Positions 34,305 through 42,939 of a stretch of DNA of 64,000 nucleotides are shown here, piece after piece (positions within the stretch are counted from its first letter, which is position 1; each line of letters begins with the position of its first letter). The translations under genes were made by a program, and so were the position numbers. The notes beneath the pieces are model-generated. The model had not been told where the DNA came from and ran no database searches. It worked only from the letters and a program-made list of their open reading frames with translations. The DNA comes from Aquabacter cavernae (GTDB taxonomy: Bacteria; Pseudomonadota; Alphaproteobacteria; Rhizobiales; Xanthobacteraceae). The DNA is taken from assembly GCF_003993795.1 (NCBI RefSeq), contig NZ_RWKV01000007.1:62001-126000 (forward strand), read 5' to 3'.

Positions 34305-36293
34305 ATGTCTTCCCGCCTGATGTCTTCCGCCCGCCCGGCGGTTCACGCTGCTTTTTCCGCATTGCTGCTCGCCACCACCTCCACCGCCGTCCTGGCGCAG
34401 GCGGCGTCGGGAACCGCCTCCGGTTCCACGTCCGACCTGCCGGAAATCGTGGTGAGCGCCACGGGCATCCCGACCCCCGCCAGTCAGATCGCCTCCTCGG
34501 TGAGCGTCGTGACGTCCGAGGATATCGAGCGCCAGCAGCTGCGCACCGTTCCCCAGGTGCTGCAATCCCTGCCGGGCCTCAATGTGGTGCAGACCGGCGG
34601 GCCGGGGGGGCAGACCTCGGTCTTCATCCGCGGCACCAATTCCAACCATGTGAAGGTGCTGATCGACGGCATCGACGCGGGCAATCCCTCCTCGCCCAAC
34701 GGCGCCTTCGATTTCGGCCAGTTGCTCGCCACCGACCTTGCGCGCGTTGAAGTGCTGCGCGGTCCGCAGAGCGGCCTTTACGGGTCCGACGCCATTGGCG
34801 GCGTGATCTCCGTCACCACCAAGAAGGGCGAGGGGCCGCCGAAATTCTTCGCCTTCGTGGAAGGCGGGGCCATGGGCACCTTCAACCAGGCGGCGGCGGT
34901 GAGCGGCTCCACGGACCGGCTCGGCTACTCGTTCAACGTCACCCATTTCTCGTCCACGGACATTCCCGTGACGCCCCCCGGCCTGCTGCCGCCGGGCTAT
35001 CCCAACAATCCCAACGCCTATGACAACTGGACCTATTCGACCCGCCTCGACCTTCAGGTGACGGACGATCTCGCCCTGAATTTCGTGGCCCGCTACATCG
35101 ACAGCCAGCTCTCCTACACGCCGGACATCTACCCCCCGCCTTTCTTCTCGGCGATTCCGGCGCCCGAGCGCTCCACCACCTTCAACAGCATGTTCTTCAC
35201 CAAGGGGGAGGGCGTGTGGACGGCGCTGGACGGCGCGCTCGCCACCACGTTCGGCGTGAGCGCCATGAATACCTCGAACCCCACTTACGGCCCCAACACC
35301 TCGGTGAACGGCCAGTATGACGGGGACCGGCAGATCTATTACCTGCGCTCCAACTACGCCTTCGCGCCGGGGCAGAACCTGCTGGCGGGCGTGGAGCGGC
35401 GCAACGAGGCCATGACCTCCTCCACCCAATATACCAGCATCGAGGCCAATACCGGCGACACGGGCGTCTATGCGGAATGGCAGACCAAGCTCGGCGAGCG
35501 CTTTTTCGGCGCGGCCAATATCCGCTATGACAGCAACGACGATTACGGCGACCACACCACCTACCGCATCGCGCCCGGCATGCTGATCCCCGAGACGGGA
35601 ACGACGCTGAAGGGCAGCTACGGCACCGGCTTCAAGGCACCGACCCTCTACCAGCTCTATGCGCCGCTCTACGGCAATGCGGAGCTGCAGCCCGAAGAAA
35701 GCACGGGCTACGACATCGGCTTCGAGCAGGAGGTGTTCGGGGGCAAGGTGACGTTCGGCGCCACCTACTTCCACAACGACATCACCAACCTCATCAGCTA
35801 CGACCCCGTGACGTACCAAAACGTCAACATCTCCGACGCCACCACGGAGGGCGCGGAAACCTTCATCGCCATGCAGGTGACGGACCGGCTGAAGCTGCGG
35901 GTGGACTACACCTACACGTATGTGGTGGGCTACATGCCCGCCGGCACGTCCTTCGGTGCCGCCTGCGCGCCGCTCACCTTCACCTCGTGCACGCCGCTGC
36001 GGCGGCCCAACAACAAGGTGAGCGTGACCGCCGACTGGAACCCCACGGACCAGCTCAACCTTTCCGCGACGCTCATCTATGCCTCGGCCTGGTGGGATAT
36101 CGTGCGCCTCACCAGCGATTATATCGACCAGCCCGGCTACACGGTGGTGAACCTCGCGGCCAATTATGCCTGGATGCCCAACGCCACTTTGTTCGGGCGC
36201 ATCGACAATCTGTTCGACCAGACCTACGAGAATCCGAACGGCTTCCTGGCGCCGGGCTTCGGCGCCTATGGCGGCGTGAAGTTCACCTATTGA
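34305..36293 (+). CDS. btuB: TonB-dependent vitamin B12 receptor BtuB
   Basis: A 662-residue outer-membrane receptor. Signal peptide at residues 1-32 (ending VLAQ), TonB-box-like DLPEIVVSATGIP at about 44-56, a plug domain with SLPGLNVVQTGGPGGQTSVF and VLRGPQSGLYGSDAIGGVI, and a 22-strand barrel ending GAYGGVKFTY with the terminal aromatic. The size is near that of E. coli BtuB mature plus signal (614). It is under the cobalamin riboswitch and heads a B12 ABC operon, so the ligand is cobalamin or another corrinoid. The start at 34305 has a weak GAGG; an alternative Met at 34320 is possible. Confidence 0.93.
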   Translation: MSSRLMSSARPAVHAAFSALLLATTSTAVLAQAASGTASGSTSDLPEIVVSATGIPTPASQIASSVSVVTSEDIERQQLRTVPQVLQSLPGLNVVQTGGPGGQTSVFIRGTNSNHVKVLIDGIDAGNPSSPNGAFDFGQLLATDLARVEVLRGPQSGLYGSDAIGGVISVTTKKGEGPPKFFAFVEGGAMGTFNQAAAVSGSTDRLGYSFNVTHFSSTDIPVTPPGLLPPGYPNNPNAYDNWTYSTRLDLQVTDDLALNFVARYIDSQLSYTPDIYPPPFFSAIPAPERSTTFNSMFFTKGEGVWTALDGALATTFGVSAMNTSNPTYGPNTSVNGQYDGDRQIYYLRSNYAFAPGQNLLAGVERRNEAMTSSTQYTSIEANTGDTGVYAEWQTKLGERFFGAANIRYDSNDDYGDHTTYRIAPGMLIPETGTTLKGSYGTGFKAPTLYQLYAPLYGNAELQPEESTGYDIGFEQEVFGGKVTFGATYFHNDITNLISYDPVTYQNVNISDATTEGAETFIAMQVTDRLKLRVDYTYTYVVGYMPAGTSFGAACAPLTFTSCTPLRRPNNKVSVTADWNPTDQLNLSATLIYASAWWDIVRLTSDYIDQPGYTVVNLAANYAWMPNATLFGRIDNLFDQTYENPNGFLAPGFGAYGGVKFTY

Positions 36294-36300
36294 GGTGGGC

Positions 36301-37167
36301 ATGACGAAAACGGGCCTGCTCGCGGCTTGCCTCCTGCTCGCCTGTGCTCCCGCGCAGGCGGGCGAGCGGGTGGCTTCGCTCAATCTGTGCGGCGACGAGC
36401 TGGCCTTGCGTCTCCTGGACAAGGGGCAGGTGGCGTCCGTCACCTGGCTCGCGCGGGACCCGCGCGGTTCCAACGTGGCGGCGCTGGCGCAGGATGTGCC
36501 GGTCAATCGCGGGCTGGCGGAGGAAGTGGCGGCGGTGAAGCCGGACCTCGTGCTCACAGGCGCCTTCACCACGCGCACCACCAGCGCCATGCTGCATCGG
36601 CTCGGCGTGCCGATCCTGGAACTCAGCGTGCCCGCGACCCTGGCGGAGGCCTATGCCCAGATTGAGGAGGTGGCCGACCGCCTGGGCGTTCCCCAGCGCG
36701 GAGCGGCCATGGTGGCGCAGATGAAGCAGGCCTTCGCCGACCTTCCGCCGCCGCCAGCCCGTCGTCCCACGGCCATCGTCCTGCGCCCCAACGGCTTTGC
36801 CGCCGGGCGCGGCTCGCTGGCGGACGAAATCCTGTCGGCGGCGGGTTTCGACAATCTCGCCGCGCGCCTCTCGCCGGACCGCATGGGCCAGCTCACTTTG
36901 GAGGATGTGGTGGCGGCGGATCCCGACATGCTCGTGATCAATGCCTCCCCGGACTCGCCCCCCTCCCTGGCGGACGAATTGCTGCGCCATCCGGCGCTGG
37001 CGCATTTCGCGCAGGAGGGCCGCGTGGTGGCGCTGCCCCCGCGCCTGTGGGCCTGCGCCGGGCCGGAGCTGGCGGAAGCGGCCCGGCTCCTCGCTGCTGC
37101 GCGGGTGAAGGCCGCGCGCGAGATCGCAGTGCGCGGGGCGACAACCCGCGAAAGGCCCGTGCAATGA
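36301..37167 (+). CDS. btuF: Cobalamin ABC transporter substrate-binding protein (BtuF-like)
   Basis: A 288-residue class III periplasmic binding protein of the BtuF/FhuD clade. Signal peptide MTKTGLLAACLLLACAPAQA, then GERVASLNLCGDELALRLL and PDLVLTGAFTTRTTSAML in the N lobe, a long linking helix, and LTLEDVVAADPDMLVIN in the C lobe. The ATG at 36301 follows GAGGTGGG; a GTG at 36295 is less likely. It lies 7 bp after btuB and overlaps the permease gene by 4 bp. Substrate assignment rests on the riboswitch and neighbours. Confidence 0.87.
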   Translation: MTKTGLLAACLLLACAPAQAGERVASLNLCGDELALRLLDKGQVASVTWLARDPRGSNVAALAQDVPVNRGLAEEVAAVKPDLVLTGAFTTRTTSAMLHRLGVPILELSVPATLAEAYAQIEEVADRLGVPQRGAAMVAQMKQAFADLPPPPARRPTAIVLRPNGFAAGRGSLADEILSAAGFDNLAARLSPDRMGQLTLEDVVAADPDMLVINASPDSPPSLADELLRHPALAHFAQEGRVVALPPRLWACAGPELAEAARLLAAARVKAAREIAVRGATTRERPVQ

Positions 37168-38174
37168 CGCGCGCCACGACCGGCATTCCCATGACCGGCC
37201 TCGCACTGGGCCTCTGTGTCCTCATCCTCGCGCTCATGGCCGCATCCCTGGTCATCGGCCCGGTTCCCTTCGACATCTCCCATGCCTTGGCGGACCTTAT
37301 GGCCGGGCGGCCGAGCCTGGAGGCCATGGTGCTGGCCGAGCTGCGCCTGCCGCGCGCCATTCTCGGGGCGGCGGTGGGCTTCAGCCTGGGCGTGACCGGC
37401 GCGGCGCTCCAGGGGCTCATGCGCAACCCGCTGGCGGATCCCGGCGTGGTGGGCGTTTCGGGCGCTGCGGCTTTGGGGGCGGTGCTGGCCTTCTATTTCG
37501 GCCTGTCTTCGGCTTTCGCTTTGGCCCTTCCCTTGGGCGGGCTGGCGGGGGCGGGGCTCGCCACGGCCTTCCTTCTCGTGCTGGCGCGGCGCGGTGCTGG
37601 CACGGCCACCTTGATCCTCGCGGGCGTGGCGCTCAACAGCCTCACGGGCGCGCTCACCGCCTTGGCGCTCAACCTTTCGCCCAGCCCCTATGCAGCGCTG
37701 GAAGTGGTCTTCTGGCTCATGGGCTCGCTCTCCGATCGCAGCCTCCAGCATGTGGCCCTGACCCTGCCATTCATGGTGCTGGGCTGGATCCTGGTGCTCG
37801 CCACCAGCCGGGCCATGGACGCGCTCACCTTGGGCGAGGACACGGCGCAGAGCCTCGGCTTCTCGCTTCCGCGCACCCGCCTTCTGGTGGTGGGGGGCGC
37901 TGCGGCGGCGGTGGGGGCGAGCGTTGCGGTGGCGGGGGCCATCGGCTTCGTGGGGCTGGTGGTGCCCCATCTCATGCGGCCCCTGGTGGGGCACCGGCCG
38001 GGCCGCCTGCTTCTGGTGAGCGGCCTCGCCGGGGCGGCGCTGACGCTGGGGGCTGATATCCTCGTGCGGCTCATTCCCACGCGGCCGGAGCTGAAGCTCG
38101 GCGTGGTCACGGCGCTCCTGGGCGCGCCCTTCTTCCTCCTGCTTCTGCGGCGCCTGAAGATGGAGGGGGAATGA
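37164..38174 (+). CDS. btuC: Cobalamin ABC transporter permease (BtuC/FecCD family)
   Basis: A 336-residue permease with about ten predicted membrane helices. Family motifs are LRLPRAILGAAVGFSLGVTG, GLMRNPLADPGVVGVSGAAALGAV and the late GAIGFVGLVVPHLMRPLVGH, which forms the coupling region facing the ATPase. The ATG at 37164 overlaps the btuF stop (ATGA), as is usual for this operon. The protein forms a homodimeric channel with two BtuD subunits in the inner membrane. Confidence 0.92.
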   Translation: MTRATTGIPMTGLALGLCVLILALMAASLVIGPVPFDISHALADLMAGRPSLEAMVLAELRLPRAILGAAVGFSLGVTGAALQGLMRNPLADPGVVGVSGAAALGAVLAFYFGLSSAFALALPLGGLAGAGLATAFLLVLARRGAGTATLILAGVALNSLTGALTALALNLSPSPYAALEVVFWLMGSLSDRSLQHVALTLPFMVLGWILVLATSRAMDALTLGEDTAQSLGFSLPRTRLLVVGGAAAAVGASVAVAGAIGFVGLVVPHLMRPLVGHRPGRLLLVSGLAGAALTLGADILVRLIPTRPELKLGVVTALLGAPFFLLLLRRLKMEGE

Positions 38175-38941
38175 TCCTCGCCGCCCAAGACCTGACGCTG
38201 CGCCGGGGCGACGCCATCGTGGTGCGGGACCTTTCCCTCACCGCCCGGCCGGGCGCGATGCTGGGGCTGATCGGCCCCAACGGCGCGGGCAAGACGAGCC
38301 TCTTGCGGGCCCTGTGCGGGCTCGATCCGGTGGCGGCGGGTGTGGTCACCTATGACGGACGACCGGCGGCGGCCCTGGACCGGCGGACATTCGGGCGGGC
38401 GGTGTCCTATCTCGCCCAGAACGGGCGCATCCACTGGCCCATGAAAGTGGAGGAGGTGGTGGCGCTCGGCCGCCTGCCGCACGGCCCGGCCGAGGTGGAT
38501 GCCGCCGCCGAACGGGCCATGGCGGCGGCGGACGTGCTTCCCTTGCGCGGGCGCACCACCGGCTCGCTCTCCGGCGGGGAGCGGGCGCGGGTCCTGCTGG
38601 CGCGGGCTTTGGCGGTGGAGGCGCCGGTGCTTCTGGCGGACGAGCCTGTGGCGGCCCTCGACCCCTACCATCAATTGCAAGTCATGGAAGCGCTGCGCGA
38701 CGCGGCCCGGGGCGGGGCGACGGTGATCACCGTGCTCCACGACCTGACCCTCGCCGCCCGCTTCTGCGACCGTCTGCTTCTCATGAAAGGCGGCCGCGCC
38801 GTGGCGGAGGGCGCTCCCGATCTGGTCCTCGCGCCGGAGCGGGTGCGCGATGCCTATGGCGTGACGGTGGAGACCGGGACGCGCCAGGGCGAACCCTTCA
38901 TCCTGCCCTGGCGCCGGAGCGATGCGGAGCACAAGCCATGA
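38171..38941 (+). CDS. btuD: Cobalamin ABC transporter ATP-binding protein (BtuD-like)
   Basis: A 256-residue ABC ATPase. Walker A is GPNGAGKTSLL (residues about 35-45), Q-loop YLAQNGRIHW, signature LSGGERARVLLARAL, Walker B VLLADEPVAALDP and the switch His in VLHDLTLAARF. The start overlaps the btuC stop by 4 bp. It powers corrinoid import by the BtuC dimer. Confidence 0.92.
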   Translation: MILAAQDLTLRRGDAIVVRDLSLTARPGAMLGLIGPNGAGKTSLLRALCGLDPVAAGVVTYDGRPAAALDRRTFGRAVSYLAQNGRIHWPMKVEEVVALGRLPHGPAEVDAAAERAMAAADVLPLRGRTTGSLSGGERARVLLARALAVEAPVLLADEPVAALDPYHQLQVMEALRDAARGGATVITVLHDLTLAARFCDRLLLMKGGRAVAEGAPDLVLAPERVRDAYGVTVETGTRQGEPFILPWRRSDAEHKP

Positions 38942-39654
38942 CCGACACCCCCTTTATGCGCCTGCGGTTGGCCGCGCTGGACCCGCGCACGGGATGGAGC
39001 CTCGGCGTGTTCGGCGGCATCGCGGAATTCGTGCGGGCGCCGGACGAGCCGGTGGATATCGCCGAGGGCGAGGGGCGGCTCGACGTGGTGACGGAGCGGG
39101 GCGGCCTGCGCATCGCCGCGCATCCCGATGCGGTCCTCATCGATTACGAGATGCCCTCGCGCCACGAGGCCCGGCGCGTGCGCGCACTCGCCTGCTGCCT
39201 GCCGCAGATCCAGGCGGCACGGGCGGGGCGTGCCGTCATCACCGAGCTGGGGCCGGACGGGGACGCTCTGCGCGAAGCGGAGCGGGGCCATGTGCTGTTC
39301 GACCTGGGCATCGGCCTTGGCGCCGTGGAAGCCTGCGTGCGCACCGGCGTGCCGGACCTCATCGCCGCGCTGCGGGCGGTGGAGGGGCAGGACATGTTCG
39401 CGGCCCCCGGCCTCATGGGCGCCGTGATCGCCCACCAGCCGCACCGGGTCTTCATGTCGGCGCTGGGGCGCATCGAAGTCTACCAGCCCATTCCCCCGCC
39501 GGACGGCCGCAGCCCCGACGGGCCGCACACCCATGTGCTCCCCAAGCTCCTCGCCCACCGGCGCACCCATGCGGCGAGCATTCCCATCCCCGAAGGACTG
39601 GTCCCCTGCCTCTCCATCCATCCGCCCCATGATGGCGGGATGGGGCGGGCGTGA
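38938..39654 (+). CDS. Conserved hypothetical protein at the end of the B12 operon
   Basis: A 238-residue soluble protein with no signal peptide or membrane segment. It may belong to the family labelled DUF6925, whose members I recall beginning GWSxGxFGAIAEF; that match is from memory and uncertain. Visible features are GWSLGVFGGIAEF near residue 19, a central LGIGLGAVEACVR, and a His-rich end with HTHVLPKLLAHRRTHAAS and CLSIHPPHD. Its ATG overlaps the btuD stop, so it is translated with the riboswitch-controlled importer. A role in corrinoid handling or salvage in the cytoplasm is inferred from that alone. Confidence 0.75.
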   Translation: MTDTPFMRLRLAALDPRTGWSLGVFGGIAEFVRAPDEPVDIAEGEGRLDVVTERGGLRIAAHPDAVLIDYEMPSRHEARRVRALACCLPQIQAARAGRAVITELGPDGDALREAERGHVLFDLGIGLGAVEACVRTGVPDLIAALRAVEGQDMFAAPGLMGAVIAHQPHRVFMSALGRIEVYQPIPPPDGRSPDGPHTHVLPKLLAHRRTHAASIPIPEGLVPCLSIHPPHDGGMGRA

Positions 39655-39679
39655 GGAGACAATCTTGAGTGCCGCATCA

Positions 39680-39701
39680 TCTGGCGCTATATTGCGTCAG
39701 A
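39680..39701. promoter_or_regulatory. Candidate toxin-antitoxin operator
   Basis: TCTGGCGC (39680-39687) and GCGTCAGA (39694-39701) are inverted repeats with one mismatch and a 6-bp TATATT spacer, 30 bp before the antitoxin start. The TATATT could also serve as a -10 element, so antitoxin binding would block transcription. Confidence 0.45.
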
Positions 39702-39730
39702 TTTTGTGGTTATCGGGAAAGGAGAAGGTC

Positions 39731-40081
39731 ATGAGACTCGCGCAATATGCGGATCAGGGCCTGTTCGCGCCGCGCAAGATGGCCGACGCCTTCCGCACCA
39801 CCAGCGAGGAGATCGCCCGCACCGCCGGTCTTGGGCGCGATGCGGTGCAGCGCAAGGATAGGGTGCGCTCGGACCGCACCCAAAGGCGCCTGCGCGAGAT
39901 GGTGGAGATCATCAACAAGGTGGAGCCGCGCTTCGGCTCTACCCTGCTTGCCTATGCCTGGTACCGCTCCGAGCCGCTGCCCGGCTTCTCCGGCCAGACC
40001 GCCATGCTGCTGGTACGGGCGGGGCGGGCGGACGAGGTGCTGGACTATATCGACGCGGTGGATGCGGGCATCCACGCCTGA
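39731..40081 (+). CDS. Xre/MbcA/ParS-type antitoxin
   Basis: A 116-residue protein with an N-terminal helix-turn-helix-like part (MADAFRTTSEEIARTAGL at residues 17-34) and a C-terminal DUF2384 toxin-binding domain (AYAWYRSEPLPGFSGQTAML then a short amphipathic end ADEVLDYIDAVDAGIHA). It matches antitoxins paired with RES-domain toxins. ATG 39731 follows AAAGGAGAAGG; upstream frame sequence overlaps the previous gene. The toxin starts 11 bp downstream. It neutralises the toxin by covering its active site and represses the operon. Confidence 0.87.
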   Translation: MRLAQYADQGLFAPRKMADAFRTTSEEIARTAGLGRDAVQRKDRVRSDRTQRRLREMVEIINKVEPRFGSTLLAYAWYRSEPLPGFSGQTAMLLVRAGRADEVLDYIDAVDAGIHA

Positions 40082-40092
40082 GGCGGTCCGGC

Positions 40093-40587
40093 ATGCGCTA
40101 TCGGGGCAAGCTCTATCGGGCCCTCAATCCAGTCCATGCGCGCGAGCCCTTGTCGGGGCAAGGCGCGGCGCTTTATGGCGGGCGCTTCAATCCGAAGGGC
40201 GTGCCCGCGCTCTATACGTCGCTCTCCATTCTCACGGCGATCCGGGAGGCCAATCAGGTGGGCGATCTCCAGCCCACCACTTTGGTCTGCTACGACGCGG
40301 ACATCGCCGCCGTGCTGGATGGCTGTGATCCGCAGGTACTGCATTCAGTAGGCATGACGCCCGCCGATCTCGCCGATTCTACCTGGCGCGACCAGATGCG
40401 GAACAAGGGCGAGGCGCGCACGCAGGCTCTTGCCCGCCGCCTCATGAGCGAGGGGTATCACGGCCTCCGCGTGCCCAGCTTCGCGCGTGGCGCGCGGCCG
40501 GAGGATGTGAACCTCGTCCTATGGGCCTGGGGAGCCGCGCCGCATCAGCTCATTCTGGTGGATGACGAAGGGCGCCTGACACGGTGA
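40093..40587 (+). CDS. RES-domain toxin (NAD+-phosphorylase/ADP-ribosylating type)
   Basis: A 164-residue RES protein. The conserved residues that name the fold are visible: Arg in KLYRALNP, GGRFNPKG, Glu in TAIREANQ and Ser in RVPSFARGA. The family includes MbcT and Res toxins, which destroy NAD+ by phosphorolysis or hydrolysis and arrest growth. It lies 11 bp after its antitoxin gene and is convergent with tenA. All key residues appear intact, so the module is probably functional. Confidence 0.88.
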   Translation: MRYRGKLYRALNPVHAREPLSGQGAALYGGRFNPKGVPALYTSLSILTAIREANQVGDLQPTTLVCYDADIAAVLDGCDPQVLHSVGMTPADLADSTWRDQMRNKGEARTQALARRLMSEGYHGLRVPSFARGARPEDVNLVLWAWGAAPHQLILVDDEGRLTR

Positions 40588-40591
40588 GGCG

Positions 40592-41260
40592 TCAGTCTTT
40601 CGCCGCCAGATCGAGGCCCATCTGCCAGAAGTCGGCCTCCAGGCGGGAGGCGGCGCCGAAAAGAGACGCGAGGTCCGCGAAGCGGCTTTCGGTCATGGCG
40701 CGGGCGGCGAGATGGTCCAGATGGCGCCGGGCGGCCTGGGCCACCTGCTGATAGCCGTCTCCCGCATATTCCCCGATCCAGTCGCGATAGGGGTGGGTGT
40801 CGAGCCCGCCGGGGATTTTAGCGGCCAGCGCGCGGCCGATTTCCGCATAGCCGACCACGCAGGGCGCCAGCGCCACATGCAGGTCCAAGAGGTCGCCCGC
40901 CGCGCCGCAATCCAGCACGAAGCGGGTATAGGCGACGGTGGCCTGATGCTCGTGCGCGGCGTCCATCTGCGCGCGCGTCAGGCCCCAGCGGGCGCACAGG
41001 CGCACATGCAGCTCGGTCTCGCTGAGAATGGCGGCCAGCCCATCCTGCGCCGCGCGGATGTCGGCCAGGGTGCGGCTCTTATAGGCGGCCAGCGCATAGG
41101 CGCGGGCGAACTGGATGAGGAACAGATAGTCCTGGACGAGATAGGCGCGGAAGGCAGCTTCCGGCAGCGTGCCGTCGCCGAGCGCGCGCACGAAGGGATG
41201 GTCCACATAATCGGCCCAGTCCTCGGTGCGGGCGGCCTTGAGCCGGTCGAACACGTCCAT
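40592..41260 (-). CDS. tenA: TenA family aminopyrimidine aminohydrolase / thiaminase II
   Basis: A 222-residue all-helical TenA protein involved in thiamine salvage; it hydrolyses aminomethyl-pyrimidine degradation products to HMP. The N-terminal HPFVRALGDGTLPEAAFRAY and VQDYLFLIQFARAYA contain the substrate Asp and Tyr, the catalytic Cys is in LAPCVVGYAEIG, and a late Glu lies in RLEADFW. GGAGGGG precedes the ATG on the minus strand. It stands alone without other thi genes and no TPP riboswitch is visible in the short upstream region. Confidence 0.9.
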   Translation of the reverse strand: MDVFDRLKAARTEDWADYVDHPFVRALGDGTLPEAAFRAYLVQDYLFLIQFARAYALAAYKSRTLADIRAAQDGLAAILSETELHVRLCARWGLTRAQMDAAHEHQATVAYTRFVLDCGAAGDLLDLHVALAPCVVGYAEIGRALAAKIPGGLDTHPYRDWIGEYAGDGYQQVAQAARRHLDHLAARAMTESRFADLASLFGAASRLEADFWQMGLDLAAKD

Positions 41261-41304
41261 GGACCCCTCCGGGAGCAGATGTCTTCAAGGCCAGCGCGGC
41301 GGAC

Positions 41305-41411
41305 CTAGAGCATTTCCGAGCGAAGTGTGAAGCGGTTCGCGTGAAGGAAATGCGTAAAAAACAAAGAGATAGAGTGTTTCAGCGTCTCCATGAAAGGCTG
41401 AAACACTCTAA
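41305..41411. repeat. Rhizobial-type dispersed intergenic repeat
   Basis: A palindromic unit beginning GAGCATTTCC, continuing GAAGCGGTTCGCGTGAAG, and ending in a perfect 13-bp hairpin (41371-41383 with 41397-41409, arm AGAGTGTTTCAGC) with a 13-nt loop. It resembles a family of repeats (GAGCATTTTC...AAATGCTCTAA) found many times in Hyphomicrobiales genomes. Here it fills the space between divergent-facing ends: the 5' side of tenA and the 3' end of serA, and could terminate serA transcription. Confidence 0.7.
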
Positions 41412-41430
41412 GGCCACCGCGCCGAAAGGC

Positions 41431-42699
41431 TCAGAGCTTGTATTCGTAGAGCAGGCGGGCGCGGATGGTGCCGTCCAGCGCCCGGATGTCCGAGAGCACG
41501 GCCTGGGTGTCCGCCGCCGAGGCGTCGGCGTCCAGAACCACGTAGCCCACGTCCCCATAGGATTCGAAATACTGCGCGGCGATGTTCACCGAATGGCGCG
41601 CCAGAACCTCGTTGAGCCGCCCCAGCATGCCCGGCACGTTGCGCTGGACATGGATGAAGCGCGTGCCCAGGGGGCGGGCGGGAAGCTGGACCTGCGGGAA
41701 GTTCACCGCGCCCATGGTGGAGCCGGTGTCGCTGTAATCCACCAGCTTGCGGGCCACCTCGGCGCCGATGCGCTCCTGCGCCTCCTCGGTGGAGCCGCCG
41801 ATATGCGGGGTGAGGATGACGTTGTCGAGGCCCTGGAGGGGCGAGACGAAGCGCTCGTTGTTGGAGCCGGGCTCCACGGGGAACACGTCCACGGACGCGC
41901 CGCGCAGCTTGCCGGACTTCAGCGCATCGGCCAGCGCGTCGAGGTCCACCACCGTGCCGCGCGCATTGTTGATGAAATAGGCGCCGTCCTTCATGGCGGC
42001 GATCTCGTCGGCGCCGATCATGTTGTGGGTGGCGGCGGTTTCCGGAACGTGCAGGGTGACCACGTCGCTCTGCCCCAGCAGATCGTAGAGCGAGGTGGTG
42101 GCCTCGGTATTGCCGTGGCGCAGCTTGTCGGTGTGATCGTAATAGAGCACCCGCATGCCCATGGCCTCGGCCAGGTTCGAGAGCTGCGAGCCGATATTGC
42201 CGTAGCCCACGATGCCCAGCGTCTTGCCGCGCACTTCGTGGCTGTTGTTGGCGGACTTGTCCCAGCGGCCCTCATGGGCGGCGTTGGAGCGGGTGATGAC
42301 GCGGCGCAGCATCATCACGATCTCGCCGATCACCAGTTCCGCCACGCTGCGCGTGTTGGAGAAGGGGGCGTTGAACACCGGGATGCCGTGCACCCGGCAC
42401 GGGTCCAGTTCCACCTGGTTGGTGCCCACGCTGAAGCAGCCAATGGCGATCAGCCGGTCGGCGGCCTCCAGGACTTCCTGGGTGATGTGGGTGCGCGAGC
42501 GGATGCCCAGGATATGGACGCCCTTCACCGCTTCCTTCAGCGCCTCGCCGTCCAGCGCCTTGGGCAGCCGGGTGAGGTTGGTGTAGCCCGCGTTCGTCAT
42601 CAGCTCGACGGCGCTGTCATTGACGCCTTCGAGCAGCAGCACCCGGATCTTGTCCTTGGCGAGCGAGAGGTGCGGCGCATGGATGTGGCTGTGGTGCAC
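41431..42699 (-). CDS. serA: D-3-phosphoglycerate dehydrogenase
   Basis: A 422-residue enzyme of the E. coli type (one ACT domain, no intervening domain). It shows FSVGTNQVEL, the Rossmann motif GIVGYGNIGSQ, the active-site Arg in NNARGTVVD, Glu in VDVFPVEP and the His in TPHIGGST. The C-terminal ACT domain (from about 350) binds serine for feedback inhibition. It catalyses the first step of serine synthesis, 3-phosphoglycerate to 3-phosphohydroxypyruvate. The start is GTG (42697-42699) with GAAGGA about 9 nt before it. serC is not adjacent, unlike in many alphaproteobacteria. The 240 bp upstream show no clear leader. Confidence 0.93.
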   Translation of the reverse strand: MHHSHIHAPHLSLAKDKIRVLLLEGVNDSAVELMTNAGYTNLTRLPKALDGEALKEAVKGVHILGIRSRTHITQEVLEAADRLIAIGCFSVGTNQVELDPCRVHGIPVFNAPFSNTRSVAELVIGEIVMMLRRVITRSNAAHEGRWDKSANNSHEVRGKTLGIVGYGNIGSQLSNLAEAMGMRVLYYDHTDKLRHGNTEATTSLYDLLGQSDVVTLHVPETAATHNMIGADEIAAMKDGAYFINNARGTVVDLDALADALKSGKLRGASVDVFPVEPGSNNERFVSPLQGLDNVILTPHIGGSTEEAQERIGAEVARKLVDYSDTGSTMGAVNFPQVQLPARPLGTRFIHVQRNVPGMLGRLNEVLARHSVNIAAQYFESYGDVGYVVLDADASAADTQAVLSDIRALDGTIRARLLYEYKL

Positions 42700-42939
42700 G
42701 ATACCGACGTCCTTCGGCGATGAATGGCGGCAGGACGGGATTTCCCGGCCCAGCCGCTGCGGCTGATCCTGCCCCCGGATTCCACGGCCCGGGGGCGGCG
42801 CGAAATTAGCGTTTTTGCAGCCGACGTCCAGGCATGCCGACGCGCGGGTGGCATGCGGGCGGGCGGGGGCTCTGTTGCCCCAGCGTCATGTTCGCGCGCA
42901 ACACCTTGCCCGGACAGGCGCGCCGCGCGGGTTTGCCCG

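Noticed and set aside
42700-42939. Riboswitch or serC-type leader before serA
   Set aside because: The stretch is GC-rich with no recognisable conserved core, and serC is not present.
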